From Flaccisagitta enflata (taxonomy: Eukaryota; Chaetognatha; Sagittoidea; Aphragmophora), in NCBI GenBank assembly GCA_965153355.1, contig OZ231127.1, forward strand, positions 23,002,001-23,066,000: a stretch of DNA of 64,000 bases, written 5' to 3'. How positions within the stretch are numbered: the first letter of the stretch is position 1; each line of letters begins with the position of its first letter. A program made the position numbers and the translations under genes. The notes beneath the pieces are model-generated. The model did no database searches. It worked only from the letters and a program-made list of their open reading frames with translations, and had not been told where the DNA came from. This document shows positions 22,282-35,276 of the stretch, in pieces.

Positions 22282-23150
22282 AAATGGTTTGTTGGGTGGA
22301 TGGATGGATGAGTAGATTAACGGACGGACACGCGCACGGGCCGACAACATAACTTCTATAATGGCGCAGCACGAAAATAGAAACTAGAAATGAACATCTC
22401 ATAGTTAAGAGTCAGAGACCAACGAAAAAAAAAGCAAAGGAAAGAAAAGAATGAAAAATTGTCCAATGTCGTTTAGATCAAAGAGGATATCGAAAACTGA
22501 TCGTGTGGTCAGTGAATGACATACCACAGGGCCGATATTCTTTTATTCTCCTTTCTTTTGGGGGGGGGGGAGGATGGGGGAAGGGGGAGCGGCCCCGGAG
22601 CGGCCCCAGAGGAAAAAAAGAACTATGGTCCAATGTTGTTTCCACATTTGGTTGATTTCGTCTGAAGTAGCCTATTGTATTTTAGACCCCAATTCACAGT
22701 CATCAGCTAAAAATAGAATTGACCACTCCAAAACAAAAATCTCCTCCTGCGCCATTGCCCCATTACATCAGTTTCATCCTTTATGAAGTGAATGGGGCAT
22801 AGGTAACCGCTGACGCTAGTAACGCTTTAAGAACCTGTTTATCATATCATTTTTCATGTTCTTTTCATTTCTCTCTTTCTTTGTGCAGATGCCAGTTTTT
22901 TTAAATAAAAAACAGACAAACGAAATGGCAATTTCATGGCACACTCTGACCTAACCACTGACGATCCAGGTCTTACAAACTAGATACGATCTACTGCACG
23001 ATCAAAGTGATTCTCGTCTCCAATAGATACGAGAAGAGATAGCTATAAATCGATTATTAGATATAGCTAGATATCGATTTCCGGTACGATTCAACATTTT
23101 TTTCATAGTAACATATTATCAATAAATGTTTATCATTTCTTAAATAAGGT
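22282..23150. other. Intergenic with a degenerate snapback fragment
   Basis: At 22590-22840 'gcggccccggagcggcccc' and 'aaccgctgacgctagtaacgcttt' are traces of the snapback family and its flank. Nothing else recognised. Confidence 0.45.
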
Positions 23151-23151
23151 G

Positions 23152-23216
<65 letters not shown>

Positions 23217-23294
23217 TGTGTGTGCGTGTGTGTGAGGGGGGGTTGTGTGTTTGTGTGTGTGCGCTTTTGTGCGTGTGTGTGTGTGTGTGTGTGT
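23151..23294 (+). repeat. (GT)n microsatellite
   Basis: GT run interrupted by GAGGGGGGG and GCGC near 23235-23265. Confidence 0.95.
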
Positions 23295-23693
23295 TCCTTT
23301 TAGAAGTGCTGATAGGTCGCTTATCGTAGTAAATCCATATTGAACATACAGTAGAGTCGCTTTTCTTGTATTTGTTATCAATTTGGAGAAATCTATTTTT
23401 GAAATCGTTTTTATTCCAATGGAAAACGATCTTAGATAAAAATTGGAAAAATTTCGAATTTGAGACAGGATACTTGACATTTGTAACTATTTAAAAGAAA
23501 ACCAGTCGGTATGAAACTGTTTTTTTAATTTCAGACATGAATAATTCGTCCATGGCATGAATGAATATCGAGTGAAAGACATTGTAAATGTAAGAAAGCA
23601 TGAGCATGAGCCAGTCATTCAACCTCTTTTGTCTGCTCTTTTACTGTTACCAATGTTGGGTGATTGCCCACCCAAATCTGACTGAAAGAATTG

Positions 23694-23696
<3 letters not shown>

Positions 23697-23745
<49 letters not shown>

Positions 23746-23829
23746 AATTCTTACCCCATTCTCCATTCACACTTCCTTTTTTCTCTCCATTGTCTCTCCT
23801 CGACCTCTCCTTTCTCCTTTCTAATCCCC

Positions 23830-23882
<53 letters not shown>
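23697..23882 (+). repeat. (CT)n and (CTGT)n microsatellites
   Basis: CT at 23697-23743; CTGT at 23831-23882. Confidence 0.9.
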
Positions 23883-24004
23883 CATCGGTCTGTCTCGGTG
23901 TTGCACACGGGATATCGGTTCACGATGCAGGAAGGGGTCTCGGTCAGTCTGTCCGATGCGGGTCGATTTTTGCGGAGGTTACTCTGACCTTAAAGAAAGA
24001 TTCA

Positions 24005-24176
24005 TTAATTCATTCAGTCATTCGTTTTCATTCATTCATTCATTCATTCATTCATTCATTCATTCATTCATTCATTCATTCATTCATTCATTCATTCATT
24101 CATTCATTCATTCATTCATTCATTCATTCAATCATTCATTCCCTCATTCATTCATTCATTCATTCATTCATTTTCA

Positions 24177-24244
<68 letters not shown>
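24005..24244 (+). repeat. (CATT)n followed by (CT)n
   Basis: About 175 bp of CATT joined directly to a CT run. Confidence 0.95.
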
Positions 24245-24248
<4 letters not shown>

Positions 24249-25094
24249 CCCTCCATGAGTCCAGTCCTTACCTCGCTGGCGAAGTGAGCAATAGTCGTAG
24301 AGAGCGATCCTTTCGAAGTCATTTGTCCTGCTCAATCGATTGAATTTAGTCCATGTGTACGCGGGTTGTTGTTTGTTTTGCTTTGTCTTGTTTGACTGTA
24401 CGGATTTTCACTGTTGTTATCTTCTCTTTCCTTGGATATATTCTTTTATTCTTTAAAAAGTGTTGTCTTTATCGCTTACAAAGATTATAGTCTTCTCTTT
24501 ATTGTTTTAAAAGATTAATTTAACCGCTCCACGAATAGAAAGTCAAAATACAGGGATGGTTTTTTATTCATTTTTCAGAATTCACGAAATAAAAGTGACA
24601 TAATGGCCCTCTAGTGGCACGTGTCTGTGGCTTTTATTTTTATCTCTGTTTCATACTTTTTCGAATGACATAATGTCATATTCTTCGGGTAAAAAAAAAA
24701 AGAATCGTTTTTCATTTTGACTGCTTAACGTTGTTCATTCCTTCGCTTGAAGAGGGAGAAAGGGAGAGAGTGAAAGACGACGAAAGGAGAGTGTGTGACG
24801 CCTTTTTTTCACCTCCTTTCCATTGAAAAAAAAAAAAAAACAACATGAAAATTGATGACCTTTACGGTTTAACACCTTCTATCTGAATTGTTTGGAGGAG
24901 TGTCATTACAGGCTTCCACAATTGCACAATCCCTGTGATGAAATGATCGGCACAAGGTGATCCGGCTGGATTTATTTGTGCTCCTTCTCCTAGTGTCTCC
25001 CCTACGTATGCTGAACTATGTATGCTGAACTAGTTCAGGTAGACAAAAATCAAATCGCCAAAAAAGGGAGAGAAAACAAAAACCAGGGCTTACA
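24245..25094. other. Intergenic, nothing recognised
   Basis: AT-rich mixed sequence without inverted repeats or coding signs. Confidence 0.5.
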
Positions 25095-25290
25095 ATATCG
25101 TCGCGGACGGGTGGGCATGGGCGTCCAACCCCCATCCGCATTCCAACCCAAACCCCTTCCCCAACCCTGTAACCCCCACTCACTAGTGTCTAGAACCTTC
25201 GTTTCTCCACTTTTCGACTCGATCACCATGAATCAACGGACCAACGAATGGACAATGCCTCCTTTAGAGTCGCTTGTCCGCGACTGAAAA
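25095..25290 (-). mobile_element. GTCGCG-hairpin element, diverged subtype
   Basis: ATCGTCGCGGACGGGTGGGC on the left and GAGTCGCTTGTCCGCGACTG on the right, with a short GGACCAACGAATGGAC core. The inside (CCCCATCC..., GACTCGATCACCATG) is shared with 25636-25795. Confidence 0.6.
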
Positions 25291-25387
25291 AAAAGACAGA
25301 CACAGAGTTACAAAGGCGTGCTGGTAGGGAGACAGGAGGACGTAGAATACCAGAAGAAAAGAGAGGGTAGTGTGATGGTCGTTGGTG

Positions 25388-25488
25388 GTGGTGGGGGACG
25401 GGGGACGGGGGACGGGGGACGGGGGATGGGGGACGGGGGACAGGGGACGGGGGACGGGGGACGGGGGACGGGGGACGGGGGACGGGGA
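25388..25488 (+). repeat. (GGGGGAC)n heptamer repeat
   Basis: About 14 units, each with a run of five G. Such G-runs can form quadruplexes. It lies between two diverged GTCGCG elements. Confidence 0.9.
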
Positions 25489-25635
25489 GAATTGTTTTAT
25501 GTTTAAATTAGTTGAATTAGTTTGAACGAGCCAAATGTTTGTTTCTTTTCACTTTCAGTTCCTGAAACTCGCCAAATCAAAATAACGAACTGGAACATAA
25601 TATGAACTAACAGAAAGAGAACAATTGACGCGGGG

Positions 25636-25795
25636 TCACAATATCGTTGCGGGCGGCACTCAAACACAATCATACACAAAAAGTATCTAAAATTCTCGTT
25701 ATACCACTTTTAGACTCGATCACCATGGATGGACGGACCAACGGACGGACGGACAAAGCCTCTTATAGAGTTGCGTGTCCGCAACTAAAAAGAGA
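25636..25795 (-). mobile_element. GTCGCG-hairpin element, diverged subtype
   Basis: It shares GACTCGATCACCATGGATG and the GACGGACCAACGGACGG core with the copy at 25095, and ends GAGTTGCGTGTCCGCAACTA then AAAAG. The hairpin has compensating changes (GTTGCG/CGCAAC), so the stem is kept although the bases differ. Confidence 0.6.
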
Positions 25796-26137
25796 GAAAG
25801 GGAAAAAAGAGAAATATATCACATAAGTTAGTGCGATGGTTTGTCTGTCCATCTGTATCATTGGTCATTGGATGTTGTGATGTGATCAGGGAAAGGTCCA
25901 TCCATTTGCTGGTAGATTGAATGATGGCTCATTGATCATATATCGGTGTACAATTGTACATTTTATCGGAAACAGATCGCATCAAAAGGTTTGTTTTTTT
26001 AATTTTGGGGCAAAATCACTGGACGATCAGTAAAAAATGAAAAAATTCCATTCCATTTCACCGATTTATTCTTTAAGATAAAAAAAAAAGACGATTGAAG
26101 AAAATCAAACAAAAGTATCGCATGTTGAGTTGCTTTA

Positions 26138-26475
26138 ACATGGATGTAGGAGACGCCACGTCCACCACGTCCATGGACGTGGTAAAAGTCGGGCTTGAAA
26201 AGCAAGTCGGTCTCGAATTAGAAGGGATTCAAGGTTGAAAAATTAAAAATTTCTTAGAAAAATATCCTTAAAAGAGAATAATTGAACCGAGTTTGTTTGA
26301 ATTATTACAAAAAAGCCTTTAAAAGGAGGATTTTCATTCAAGAATGATGCAAAAAGTAAGAAAATTACATTTCTTTTTATAGTTTTCAGTTTTTACATAA
26401 GTCGGACTTGAACCTCACTCGGTCTTGAAATGCAAAGTGGACGTGGCGAACTTCAGAGCTCCCCTACATCCATGG
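26138..26475. mobile_element. Small inverted-repeat element
   Basis: ACATGGATGTAGGAG then ACGCCACGTCCAC at the left mirrors GTGGACGTGGCG ... CCCCTACATCCATGG at the right. Confidence 0.6.
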
Positions 26476-26640
26476 TTGCTTATGAATACAAGTGTCGCCT
26501 TTGGGCAAAAGTAAAGATTTTGTTAGATTTAAACTCGATTTTTTTTATCAGCGACGGGAAAAATGAAAATGGTTGTAATTTGCGCATAATCATTGACAAA
26601 GAATAGTTAAACAGTTAAAATTGCACTATGCGAGGTGTAG

Positions 26641-26770
<130 letters not shown>

Positions 26771-27475
26771 GTGCGTTCGAGTTATTTGTGTTAAATATGA
26801 TTGTCTTGAATTTACGGCAATGTGGTTCCAAAGGATCAGGTATTGTACAAGCTCGGCCTCACTGCTGATATCAGAATCTAGCGTGTGAATAAGCGCGTAA
26901 TTAAAATCGAATTCGTGGGAGTAAAGTTCAAACCAAAGGGGAAAAAAAGATTTCTCGCGAGATTAGGATTTCAAGAAGTCGTATTTAGCTTTCCCAATTT
27001 CCTCCGCTTAGTTTAAGACTTTTTTTCTTTTAGGGGAATCAAAATTGATTTTTGCCAACAGATTGCTTTTTTTTCCTTCTGATTTAAGGTTTCCCCCTTT
27101 CACATTTTTTCCGACTTTTTTTTTCCTTTTCCCAATTCCGAAGCGGTAGAAATAGGCCGAAATAGGCAGATTTTCCATGAATTTTTTGTTGATTTTTTTT
27201 GTGATGGTAAAGTATCTATATTGAAACTTATGACAGATTTGAAAAAAAAAGAATAAAATCAGACAGAAAGATCACAGAAGAACTCGGGCTTAGGCTTATA
27301 ATGAGATGATGGGTCGACGTGAGGATCCTGCTTCACCGTGAATCTACACGAAAAACTAATTTTGAAGGAAACCAATCCGGACTTTCTTATCTTTTTTCTC
27401 ACCTTAATTCTGTCCTTAATTTTATTTCTCTGGTCGCGTGTTCTGTCTGTCGGCAGGGCGGTCGGTGCGTCGATA

Positions 27476-27478
<3 letters not shown>
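26771..27478. other. Intergenic, nothing recognised
   Basis: T-rich stretches only. Confidence 0.5.

Positions 27479-27534
<56 letters not shown>
27479..27534 (+). repeat. (CT)n microsatellite
   Basis: CT run immediately before the element at 27549. Confidence 0.95.
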
Positions 27535-27537
<3 letters not shown>

Positions 27538-27548
27538 ACCCCGTCTTT

Positions 27549-28374
27549 TTAGTCGCGTGCTACGCGACTCTACACCCCGCTATGTCGGTCGGTCAGTCGG
27601 TCGGTCGGTCGGTTGGTCAGTCGGTCGGTTGGTTGGTCGGTCAGTCCCCTTTTTCGGGCAGCGGTTCCGAAGGGATCGATGACCTATGCTTTCACACATA
27701 TGGGGGATTTTCTCCTCCTCCTCCTTCTCCTACGTCCCCCCCCTCAAATTACAGTCCCGAGGCCCAAATTCCAGTCTCGAGGCCCAAATCCCAGTCTTGA
27801 GGCCCAAATCCCAGCCTCAAGGCCCAAATCCTAGCCTCAAGGCCTTAATCTTAGCCTGGAGGCCCAGATTTCAGTCGTGAAGCCAAAATCTCAGCCTCAA
27901 GGTCAAAATCTCAGCCAAGAGGCCTAGATCACGGCCTTGAGGCCCAAATCCCAGCCTCCAGGCTAGGATTTAGGCCTTAAGGCTAGGATTGGGGCCTTGA
28001 GGCTGGGATTTGGGCCTCAAGACTGGGATTTGGGCCTCGAGACTGGAATTTGGGCCTCGGGACTGGGATTTGAGGGGGAGGGACGGAGAAGGAGGAGGAG
28101 GAGGAGGAGAAAATCCCCCATATGTGTGAAAGCATATGTCATCGACCCCTTTGGGGCCGCTGCCCTGCTCCCCCCCTCAACTTCAACCACAACCAACTTA
28201 GGCAGGGCACGGGTACCGCTGACCATCTAACGCTTTTGCGACTATTACTTTTTCGGCGTTTTAAGCTTTTTTGAGCTTACTGCTCCTGCTCATATGCTCT
28301 AGTGACCTTCTCCAGCACTGCTCCTGCCCACCCGCACGCGACTGGGGTAGCCGTGTATCCCGCCTTGTTTTTTT
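27549..28374 (+). mobile_element. GTCGCG-hairpin element carrying a snapback element
   Basis: It starts TTAGTCGCGTGCTACGCGAC, has a GTCGGTCGGTCAGTCGG core, encloses the snapback at 27656-28165 and ends CGCACGCGACTGGGGTAGCC then GTGTATCCCGCCTTGTTTT. The order of parts is the same as at 14344-15143. Confidence 0.8.
27656..28165. repeat. Snapback element with GGGCAGCGG stem and CCCAAATCCCAGYCTYRAGG minisatellite
   Basis: The left arm GGGCAGCGGTTCCGAAGGGA then 'tcgatgacctatgctttcac' mirrors the right end 'gtgaaagcatatgtcatcga' then CCCCTTTGGGGCCGCTGCCC. Units of about 18-20 bp fill both arms. Confidence 0.85.
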
Positions 28375-28885
28375 AACTCTTAAGGTTATCATAAGTATTT
28401 TCCTATTGAACGTTTTTGACGCAAAGTTATGCCCAAAAATGATAAATGGAGCAGAAGTGGTACTAGTAAAAAAAAAAAAAACCTGCCCGTCTGGGCAACG
28501 AGACGATGCTTTTACCGTCAGGAGGAGAACAGCCCTTGACGGGCGGTTGTGACCGATATACTAACGGACGGACGGACAGACAGACAGACAGAAAAAAGTC
28601 ATAATTCCAAAATGAATGGTTATTTGGTCGTTCGATGTTGTATGTTTTGACTCATATTTTCAAAGTTATCAGGTGAATGGACTATTCGAAGCGGAGACGG
28701 ACATTTTATGACATTTTGCCTTTTGAAGTATCAACTGCAGCAATCGTGACTTTTTCCCTGTCACCACCGCAACTGATAACATTGACATGGTAGTCGATCT
28801 TCATTATTCTAATAGTCTCTTTACAGGCTGTTAGAAAAGCATACCTCCGGCGATTCGCAAACAGTACCAAAGTTTGATGAAATTG
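28375..28885. other. Intergenic with a fragment of the 2686-type repeat
   Basis: 'cctgcccgtctgggcaacgagacgatgc' and a GACGGACGGACAGACAG run at 28480-28600 resemble the repeat at 2686 and 33277. Confidence 0.45.
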
Positions 28886-29208
28886 CAGGGGTGTATATTA
28901 TTGAGTCGCTTTTGATTCCCCCCCCCCCTGCCTTTGATTTTCTTCCCCGCGACGTGTCGCGTCGGGTGTTTATATCTATGATTTTCTTCCCCATAGAGCA
29001 ATAAAACTATGTAGTTAAGGTTTAAATAGTGTTAGATTGTGTTTTACTAATTGGGTTTTATGATTTAGTACTGTCAAAAGTTATATTTTCCCCAAATTTT
29101 CTTTTTTTTTCTTTTTTCCCCTTTGGTTTCCTTCCCCAAATTCAGATCCTTTGAATTTTTTTCCCTCCCCACGGGGGGGGGGGCCTCAATAATATGCAGG
29201 CCTGTGAA
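28886..29208 (+). repeat. Dispersed ~320-bp repeat, copy 1
   Basis: It starts GGGGTGTATATTATTGAGTC and ends CCTCAATAATATGCAGGCCTG. The T-rich inside with 'cccccctgcctttgattttcttcccc' matches 39446-39757 closely. The ends are short inverted repeats (TATATNATTGAG/CTCAATNATAT). Confidence 0.75.
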
Positions 29209-29627
29209 ATTGAGCCGGGAAAACAAGAAAAATGGAAAGTGGGGGCGCTCCTACAAAAGTGACTCATGCTCGTCCGTTTTTTCAACGCTGTCACCTGACC
29301 AACCCATGTCATTTATGTTATACAAACCCCCCCCCCGTGGACCAACCACTGCGCGGAAAGCTAAGCGCACTGTATTAGCCTAGTCTTGTCTGAGGTAAAT
29401 TTTGTGAGAGACCAAAGGTGACCAAGAAAACGCGGATTGGGAATAACCAAAATAGCGCAACAACGATAGAAGAAAGAAGACAATACAAAAGCAAAAGGCG
29501 AAAAAATGGGGGAGGGGGGGAAGGGGGGGGGGTTGAGGAGGAAGACATGGTCATCCTGATTCATCCAGTTAAGGAAGATTTATGTTTGTCCAACCTGCGA
29601 TACAAAACATTAATGTTTTTCCAATGA

Positions 29628-29631
<4 letters not shown>

Positions 29632-29686
<55 letters not shown>
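29632..29686 (+). repeat. (GA)n microsatellite
   Basis: Pure GA. Confidence 0.95.
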
Positions 29687-29692
<6 letters not shown>

Positions 29693-30127
29693 CAGATAAG
29701 GAGACAGATTGATAGTCAGACAGACGGACAGACTGTCAGGACTCAGAAGAGTCTCGGGTGGACCGACGCTTTGAGTTAGGCATAGCTGCAAGCTGATAGA
29801 CGTTCTTGCCTCCATCCTAAATGGAACAATCCAATTAAGCTTTTTTTTCGCCTGTTACAAACTTGGATTAGTCAGCTTTTGTTCTCGTTGAATGTAAGTC
29901 AAGAGCTGAGACATTGATGGCTGATAAGGGAGGAAAACCAAGTAGATGGAGAAACCAATCCCCCTCAACTAATATGTTTACAATTGAATGTTCCATTTTG
30001 ATGACACTGTTTTGAGAGAAGTCGGAGTTCAGCCCACCAACTGCTTCGGCTGCGGCTACGGTTAGGGATGCGGCTAGTTAGTTGAAAGTATGATGTCTTA
30101 TTCCTTTGTGGTTTGACTATAGCGCTA

Positions 30128-30277
30128 CTTTTTAGTCGCGGACACTTTGCCGTCGGACCATCCGTCCATCAGTCCATCCGTCGGTCCGTCGGTCCGTCAC
30201 ATTTTCGTGATTTTTTTTTGCATTTCTGCTCGTGCACAACCATCCGCGACTGGATTGCCGTGTATCCGACTGTGTTC
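30128..30277 (+). mobile_element. GTCGCG-hairpin element, short and diverged
   Basis: It starts TTAGTCGCGGACACTTTGCC, lacks the full hairpin, has a CCGTCGGTCCGTCGG core and ends CCGCGACTGGATTGCCGTGT then ATCCGACTGTGTT. Confidence 0.55.
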
Positions 30278-30514
30278 TCATGAAAATTTCAGATTTTCAA
30301 ATGGAACGAATTGACGAGGCAAGGAAGGAAATCATCTCCGAAGAAAGGAAACGCGTCACGCAACAAGCATCCATATTTCACCCCCCCCCCCCCATCTATG
30401 CGATTAAGAAACAGAGCGCTAAGATGGAAAACAGGAAGTGAGAACAAAGAATATTCTATTCGATAATTCATTGTCGTAAATTCATTATTTTCAAACATGA
30501 AACAATTGCTTTTG

Positions 30515-30905
<391 letters not shown>

Positions 30906-31057
30906 AGATGCTATTATTGCAGTTGTTGTCAATGCTGCATACTGAGGCTATGAAGCGTGATAAAAAGGCGGTGACAGATTTGGTCGGCGAAGCAGTGAAG
31001 AAAGAAAACTCGGCGGCATCAAGTTACGGCAACTAGAACTTGCGCGCGCGCACGTCG

Positions 31058-31059
<2 letters not shown>

Positions 31060-31120
<61 letters not shown>

Positions 31121-31232
31121 CGAAGGACAATGAAAGCGACAATTTGACAGTCAGACGGACGGACGGACAAACTGTCAACAATTAGGAGGACGAGTAGAGA
31201 GACAGATGGGCAGTTAGAGAGACGATCAGACT

Positions 31233-31262
<30 letters not shown>
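31060..31262 (+). repeat. (GA)n and (GACA)n microsatellites
   Basis: GA at 31060-31116; GACA at about 31226-31262. Confidence 0.9.
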
Positions 31263-31263
<1 letters not shown>

Positions 31264-32004
31264 TCGAAGGAAGAAGAACAGACAGGAAGACCATACGGCA
31301 GGCAACAAGAGGGAGATAGACAGAGAAAGAGACGATGAGCGGATGAGAGACAGACATGACAGAAGGAAAAAGACAAATACAGATAGATGGAGAAAGAGAC
31401 TGTAGCGCAGACAAGGGCAGAGAGATGAAGAGCTGAAGCTAAAAGGATGTAAGAAAGATTGAGTGAAGATGCACGAAACTAAGCCTTGATCCTAACTCTC
31501 AAAGGCTCTTGAGCATGTGGAAAAAGGAACATCAGCTAGAAAACGAATCAATCACAATTAAAAGCGACTTATCAATGATCTATTGTTATAATCCTCAGCA
31601 GTCAGCGCGATATCAGTTTAGATATCTTAAAGGTGCGCAAAAGAACATTCCTAGGAAGTAAGATCATATAGAAGAGACAGTTTGTCTGTCTCTTAGTTTT
31701 TGGTTTCTCAATAAGATAAATACATATAATTGCAAAAACATTTAATTAGATTATTAATCACATAATTACTTAATTACACAATTACATAATTACATAATTC
31801 TAAAACATTGAAATGATCACGTGATAACAATCTCACATGATTCCATATCTTTACTAGAAAATTATGTGATCACGGATCAGTCCTTCAAGATCTTTTTTTT
31901 TCCAATTCCGTACTCTTTTAGTCAAATACAATTTCAGTGCTTCTAAATAGTAAATGGTCAACTATCAATACCGTTACTTAGTTTACCAAAATCAACGTTG
32001 CTAT
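31263..32004. other. Intergenic, nothing recognised
   Basis: Degenerate GACA-rich sequence to 31440, then AT-rich DNA with ACATAATTAC repeats near 31760. Confidence 0.5.
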
Positions 32005-32500
32005 TTGCTACCACCTCAAACATTGCCACCACATCTAACATTGCCACCGCATCCTACATTGCCACCACATCTAACATTGCCACCACCTCAAACATTGCCA
32101 CCACCTCAAACATTGCTACCACATCCAACATTGCCACCACATCCAACATTGCCACCACATCTAACATTGCCACCACATCCAACATTGCCACCACCTCATA
32201 CATTGCTACCACATCCAACATTGCCACCACATCCAACATTGCTACCACATCAAACACTGCCACCACATCCAACATTGCTACCACATCCAACACTGCCACC
32301 ACATCCAACATTGCTACCACATTCAGTATTGCAACCACATCCAACATCGCCACCACCTCATACATTGCCACCACATCTAACATTGCCACCACATCCAACA
32401 TTCTACCACATCCAACATTACTACCACAACCAACATTGCCACCACATCCAACATTGCCACCACATCCAGTATTGCAACCACATCCAACATCGCCACCACA
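32005..32500 (+). repeat. 18-bp minisatellite ACATTGCCACCACATCCA
   Basis: About 27 units with CATCTA, CCTCAA and CTACC variants. The unit is six codons long, so three frames stay open, giving LPPHPT and NIATTS on one strand and VGCGGN/LDVVAM on the other. A few units in the middle (32400-32410) have lost bases. Confidence 0.9.
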
Positions 32501-32749
32501 GCTGTCTCTTCTGTCCTCACTGCCCCTAAAACCGCCAGTCAATGGGCACCTGAGAAAAAAAATATCGACGGATCAATGAAGAGCACGCAAGTAATCTATC
32601 TTTCTCGGGGGAAAGTCGCGAAGTGAAAGTTGCGTGGGTGTGACTTGAAATGATTACTGTCTCTGTCACATGGCCAAAAAAAAAAAAGAAAAGAAAAAAA
32701 AAAACGAGAACGGCAAAGAAAACGACTAAAGCCAAAGGAAAAGTGCAGA

Positions 32750-33060
32750 AACAAGGACGGATACACGGCTACCGAAGTCGTGTGCGGGTGGGCAGGGGCA
32801 GTGATAAATAGGCTAACCTAAGCTATTGGGCAGCGCAGCAGCAGTAATGCAAAAATCGCTTGTTAACGCCGAAAAAGTTAACAGTAACTGACGGACGGAC
32901 GGACGGACGGACAGAAGGACGGACAGACGGACGGACAGAAGGACGGACGGACAGACGGATGGAAGGACGGACGGACGGACGAATGGACGGACGGACGGAC
33001 GGACAGACGGACGGACGGACGACATAGCAAGTTAAAGAGTCGCGTGCACGCGACTAAAAA
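32750..33060 (-). mobile_element. GTCGCG-hairpin element with long GACGGACGG core
   Basis: ACAAGGACGGATACACGGCT at the left, 'gtgtgcgggtgggcaggggcagtgataa', then about 130 bp of GACGGACGGACAGAAGG, and GAGTCGCGTGCACGCGACTA then AAAA at the right. Confidence 0.8.
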
Positions 33061-33276
33061 GAAAACATGTTTCCTTTTCTTATCGTCAGTGGAGGAGAAT
33101 GTGGGAAAGAGGGAGGAGGAAGGGGGGGGGAGGAGGGACTAGAGAGTCGAAGTCCAAAGGAAAATGGAATGACAGAAAATATGGGCAGAGTCATTGGATC
33201 GAAATTTCAGTCAAAAACTCCAAATCCGCTTTTGGCTTAAAATCCGTCCATAACGATAAAAGAAACAAACTTTAAG

Positions 33277-33620
33277 AGCATCGAACAAGCCCGACTGGGC
33301 AACGATGCGTCCGGACTGTGTCTCTGCGTGTATTGATCATGTGACATACATACATACATACATACATACATACATACATACAAACATACATACATACATA
33401 CATACATACATACATAGAGAGACAGATGGACGAACAGACGGGTGAAACGACTGAGCAGTAAAGGAGGCTCTCAAAACATGTTGGTTGATCATTTGTTTCA
33501 GTGTAGGATCTCATCATGGCCAAAAACAGCCGAGAAACGCAGTTTTTGCGCAGGCGTAACGGTCCGACGGACGGATGGATGGACATACCCTCTTATAGAG
33601 ATGCATTCCTGACGGACGCA
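33277..33620 (+). repeat. Dispersed repeat with GACGGACC tandem core, copy 2
   Basis: It has the same blocks as 2686-2948, with a (CATA)n array grown at 33345-33416 where the other copy has only CATATGTATG. The right end is followed by 'ctcttatagagatgcattcc'. Confidence 0.7.
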
Positions 33621-33661
33621 TCAAAAAAAAATGTTTCTTTATTCTTTAACTTGTAAATCGA

Positions 33662-33902
33662 AAACAAGGCCGGATACACTGCTAACCGAGTCACATGCTG
33701 GTGGGGAGGGGCAGTGATAAGAAAGGCTACCCAAGCATTTGGGTAGGTGATAAGAAAGGCTATCAAAGCATTTGGGTAGGAGCAGATGGGCAAAAACCGC
33801 CTTAAACGCCAAAAAAGATAAGTTTTCACCGACTGACCAACTGACCAATATACAGACTGACGCACAAACTGGGTTATTGAGTCGGTTGCATGCGAATTAA
33901 AG
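33662..33902 (-). mobile_element. GTCGCG-hairpin element, diverged
   Basis: ACAAGGCCGGATACACTGCT at the left and GAGTCGGTTGCATGCGAATT at the right, with a short GACTGACCAACTGACC core. A 34-bp segment ('gataagaaaggctaNcNaagcatttgggtagg') is duplicated inside. Confidence 0.65.
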
Positions 33903-34104
33903 TGTTAGTTGGTTGCCGTCGGTTGAAGTAGTTTGCAGAACATCTACGTCGTCTCAAAGGCAAGGTTGTTTTTACTGTCCAGTTATACAATATACATATC
34001 CATCTATACATATGCGGAAAAATATATCAGAATCGATTCAAATACCAAATTCCCCAGATAGGTATGTCTCATCCAACGCGGATTTGAGCAGCGAAAGAAC
34101 AAGT

Positions 34105-34525
<421 letters not shown>

Positions 34526-34855
34526 CAAAAAAACAAACATTAGAATGTCCCTTTTTAAGTGCGTCCTCGCACTTCTATATGAGGTCATGTCCGTCGTTTG
34601 GTACGTTGGTTGGTTGGTCGGTCGGTCGGTCGGTCGGTCGGTCGGTCACGCAAACGTTTGAAATATGCAAAACGGCTGATTCTGACGTATTTCCTCATTC
34701 CTATCACCTTTTATGCCTTACCACATTCATTTTCATTCGTTAATTCATTCATTCATTCATTCATTCATCAAAAACGTTCATTCACAAATTCTTAATCGAC
34801 CGAGGCGCACTTATTGGCCTTAACTTGGCCTTGTTTTATTTTTTTGCCGCAGCCA

Positions 34856-34936
34856 TATGTGAAAAGTGATATCGCGGAAAGCGGTGGCGTGGGGCGAAAT
34901 GCGAGCAAAGGCATATCGAAAAAATTATCCACATCG

Positions 34937-35012
<76 letters not shown>

Positions 35013-35017
35013 CGTGA
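34856..35017 (+). CDS. Weak exon candidate ending in a (ACA)n tract
   Basis: The acceptor-like TTTTTTTGCCGCAG at 34842-34855 is followed by an open frame PYVKSDIAESGGVGRNASKG and a poly-Thr run from (ACA)n, ended by TGA. Base composition is richer in CG than its surroundings. A second open stretch (SRADAWRRIMRRKLAKNQSA) follows at about 35050-35140 in another frame. Both could be remains of one coding region interrupted by repeat growth. No family is recognised. Confidence 0.2.
34937..35013 (+). repeat. (CAA)n microsatellite
   Basis: Pure CAA; see the weak exon candidate at 34856. Confidence 0.95.
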
Positions 35018-35141
35018 CAAAGCCGGTGGATGACAATTACGGTCGACATTCTCTCATTCTCACGTGCTGATGCGTGGCGGAGAATAATGAGACGAAAGTT
35101 GGCAAAGAATCAAAGTGCGGATTTAAGCGTTAACATTGATC

Positions 35142-35144
35142 AGC

Positions 35145-35217
<73 letters not shown>

Positions 35218-35225
35218 GGTTGTGG

Positions 35226-35276
<51 letters not shown>
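35142..35276 (+). repeat. (TTG)n microsatellite
   Basis: TTG with two TGG interruptions. It is the complement of the CAA array 130 bp to the left, so the pair can fold into a large hairpin. Confidence 0.95.

Noticed and set aside
25388-25488. Telomere-like repeat
   Set aside because: The unit GGGGGAC is not a known animal telomere repeat and is only 100 bp long.
31954-32529. Proline-rich protein gene
   Set aside because: Minisatellite with open frames on both strands; no splice or promoter evidence.
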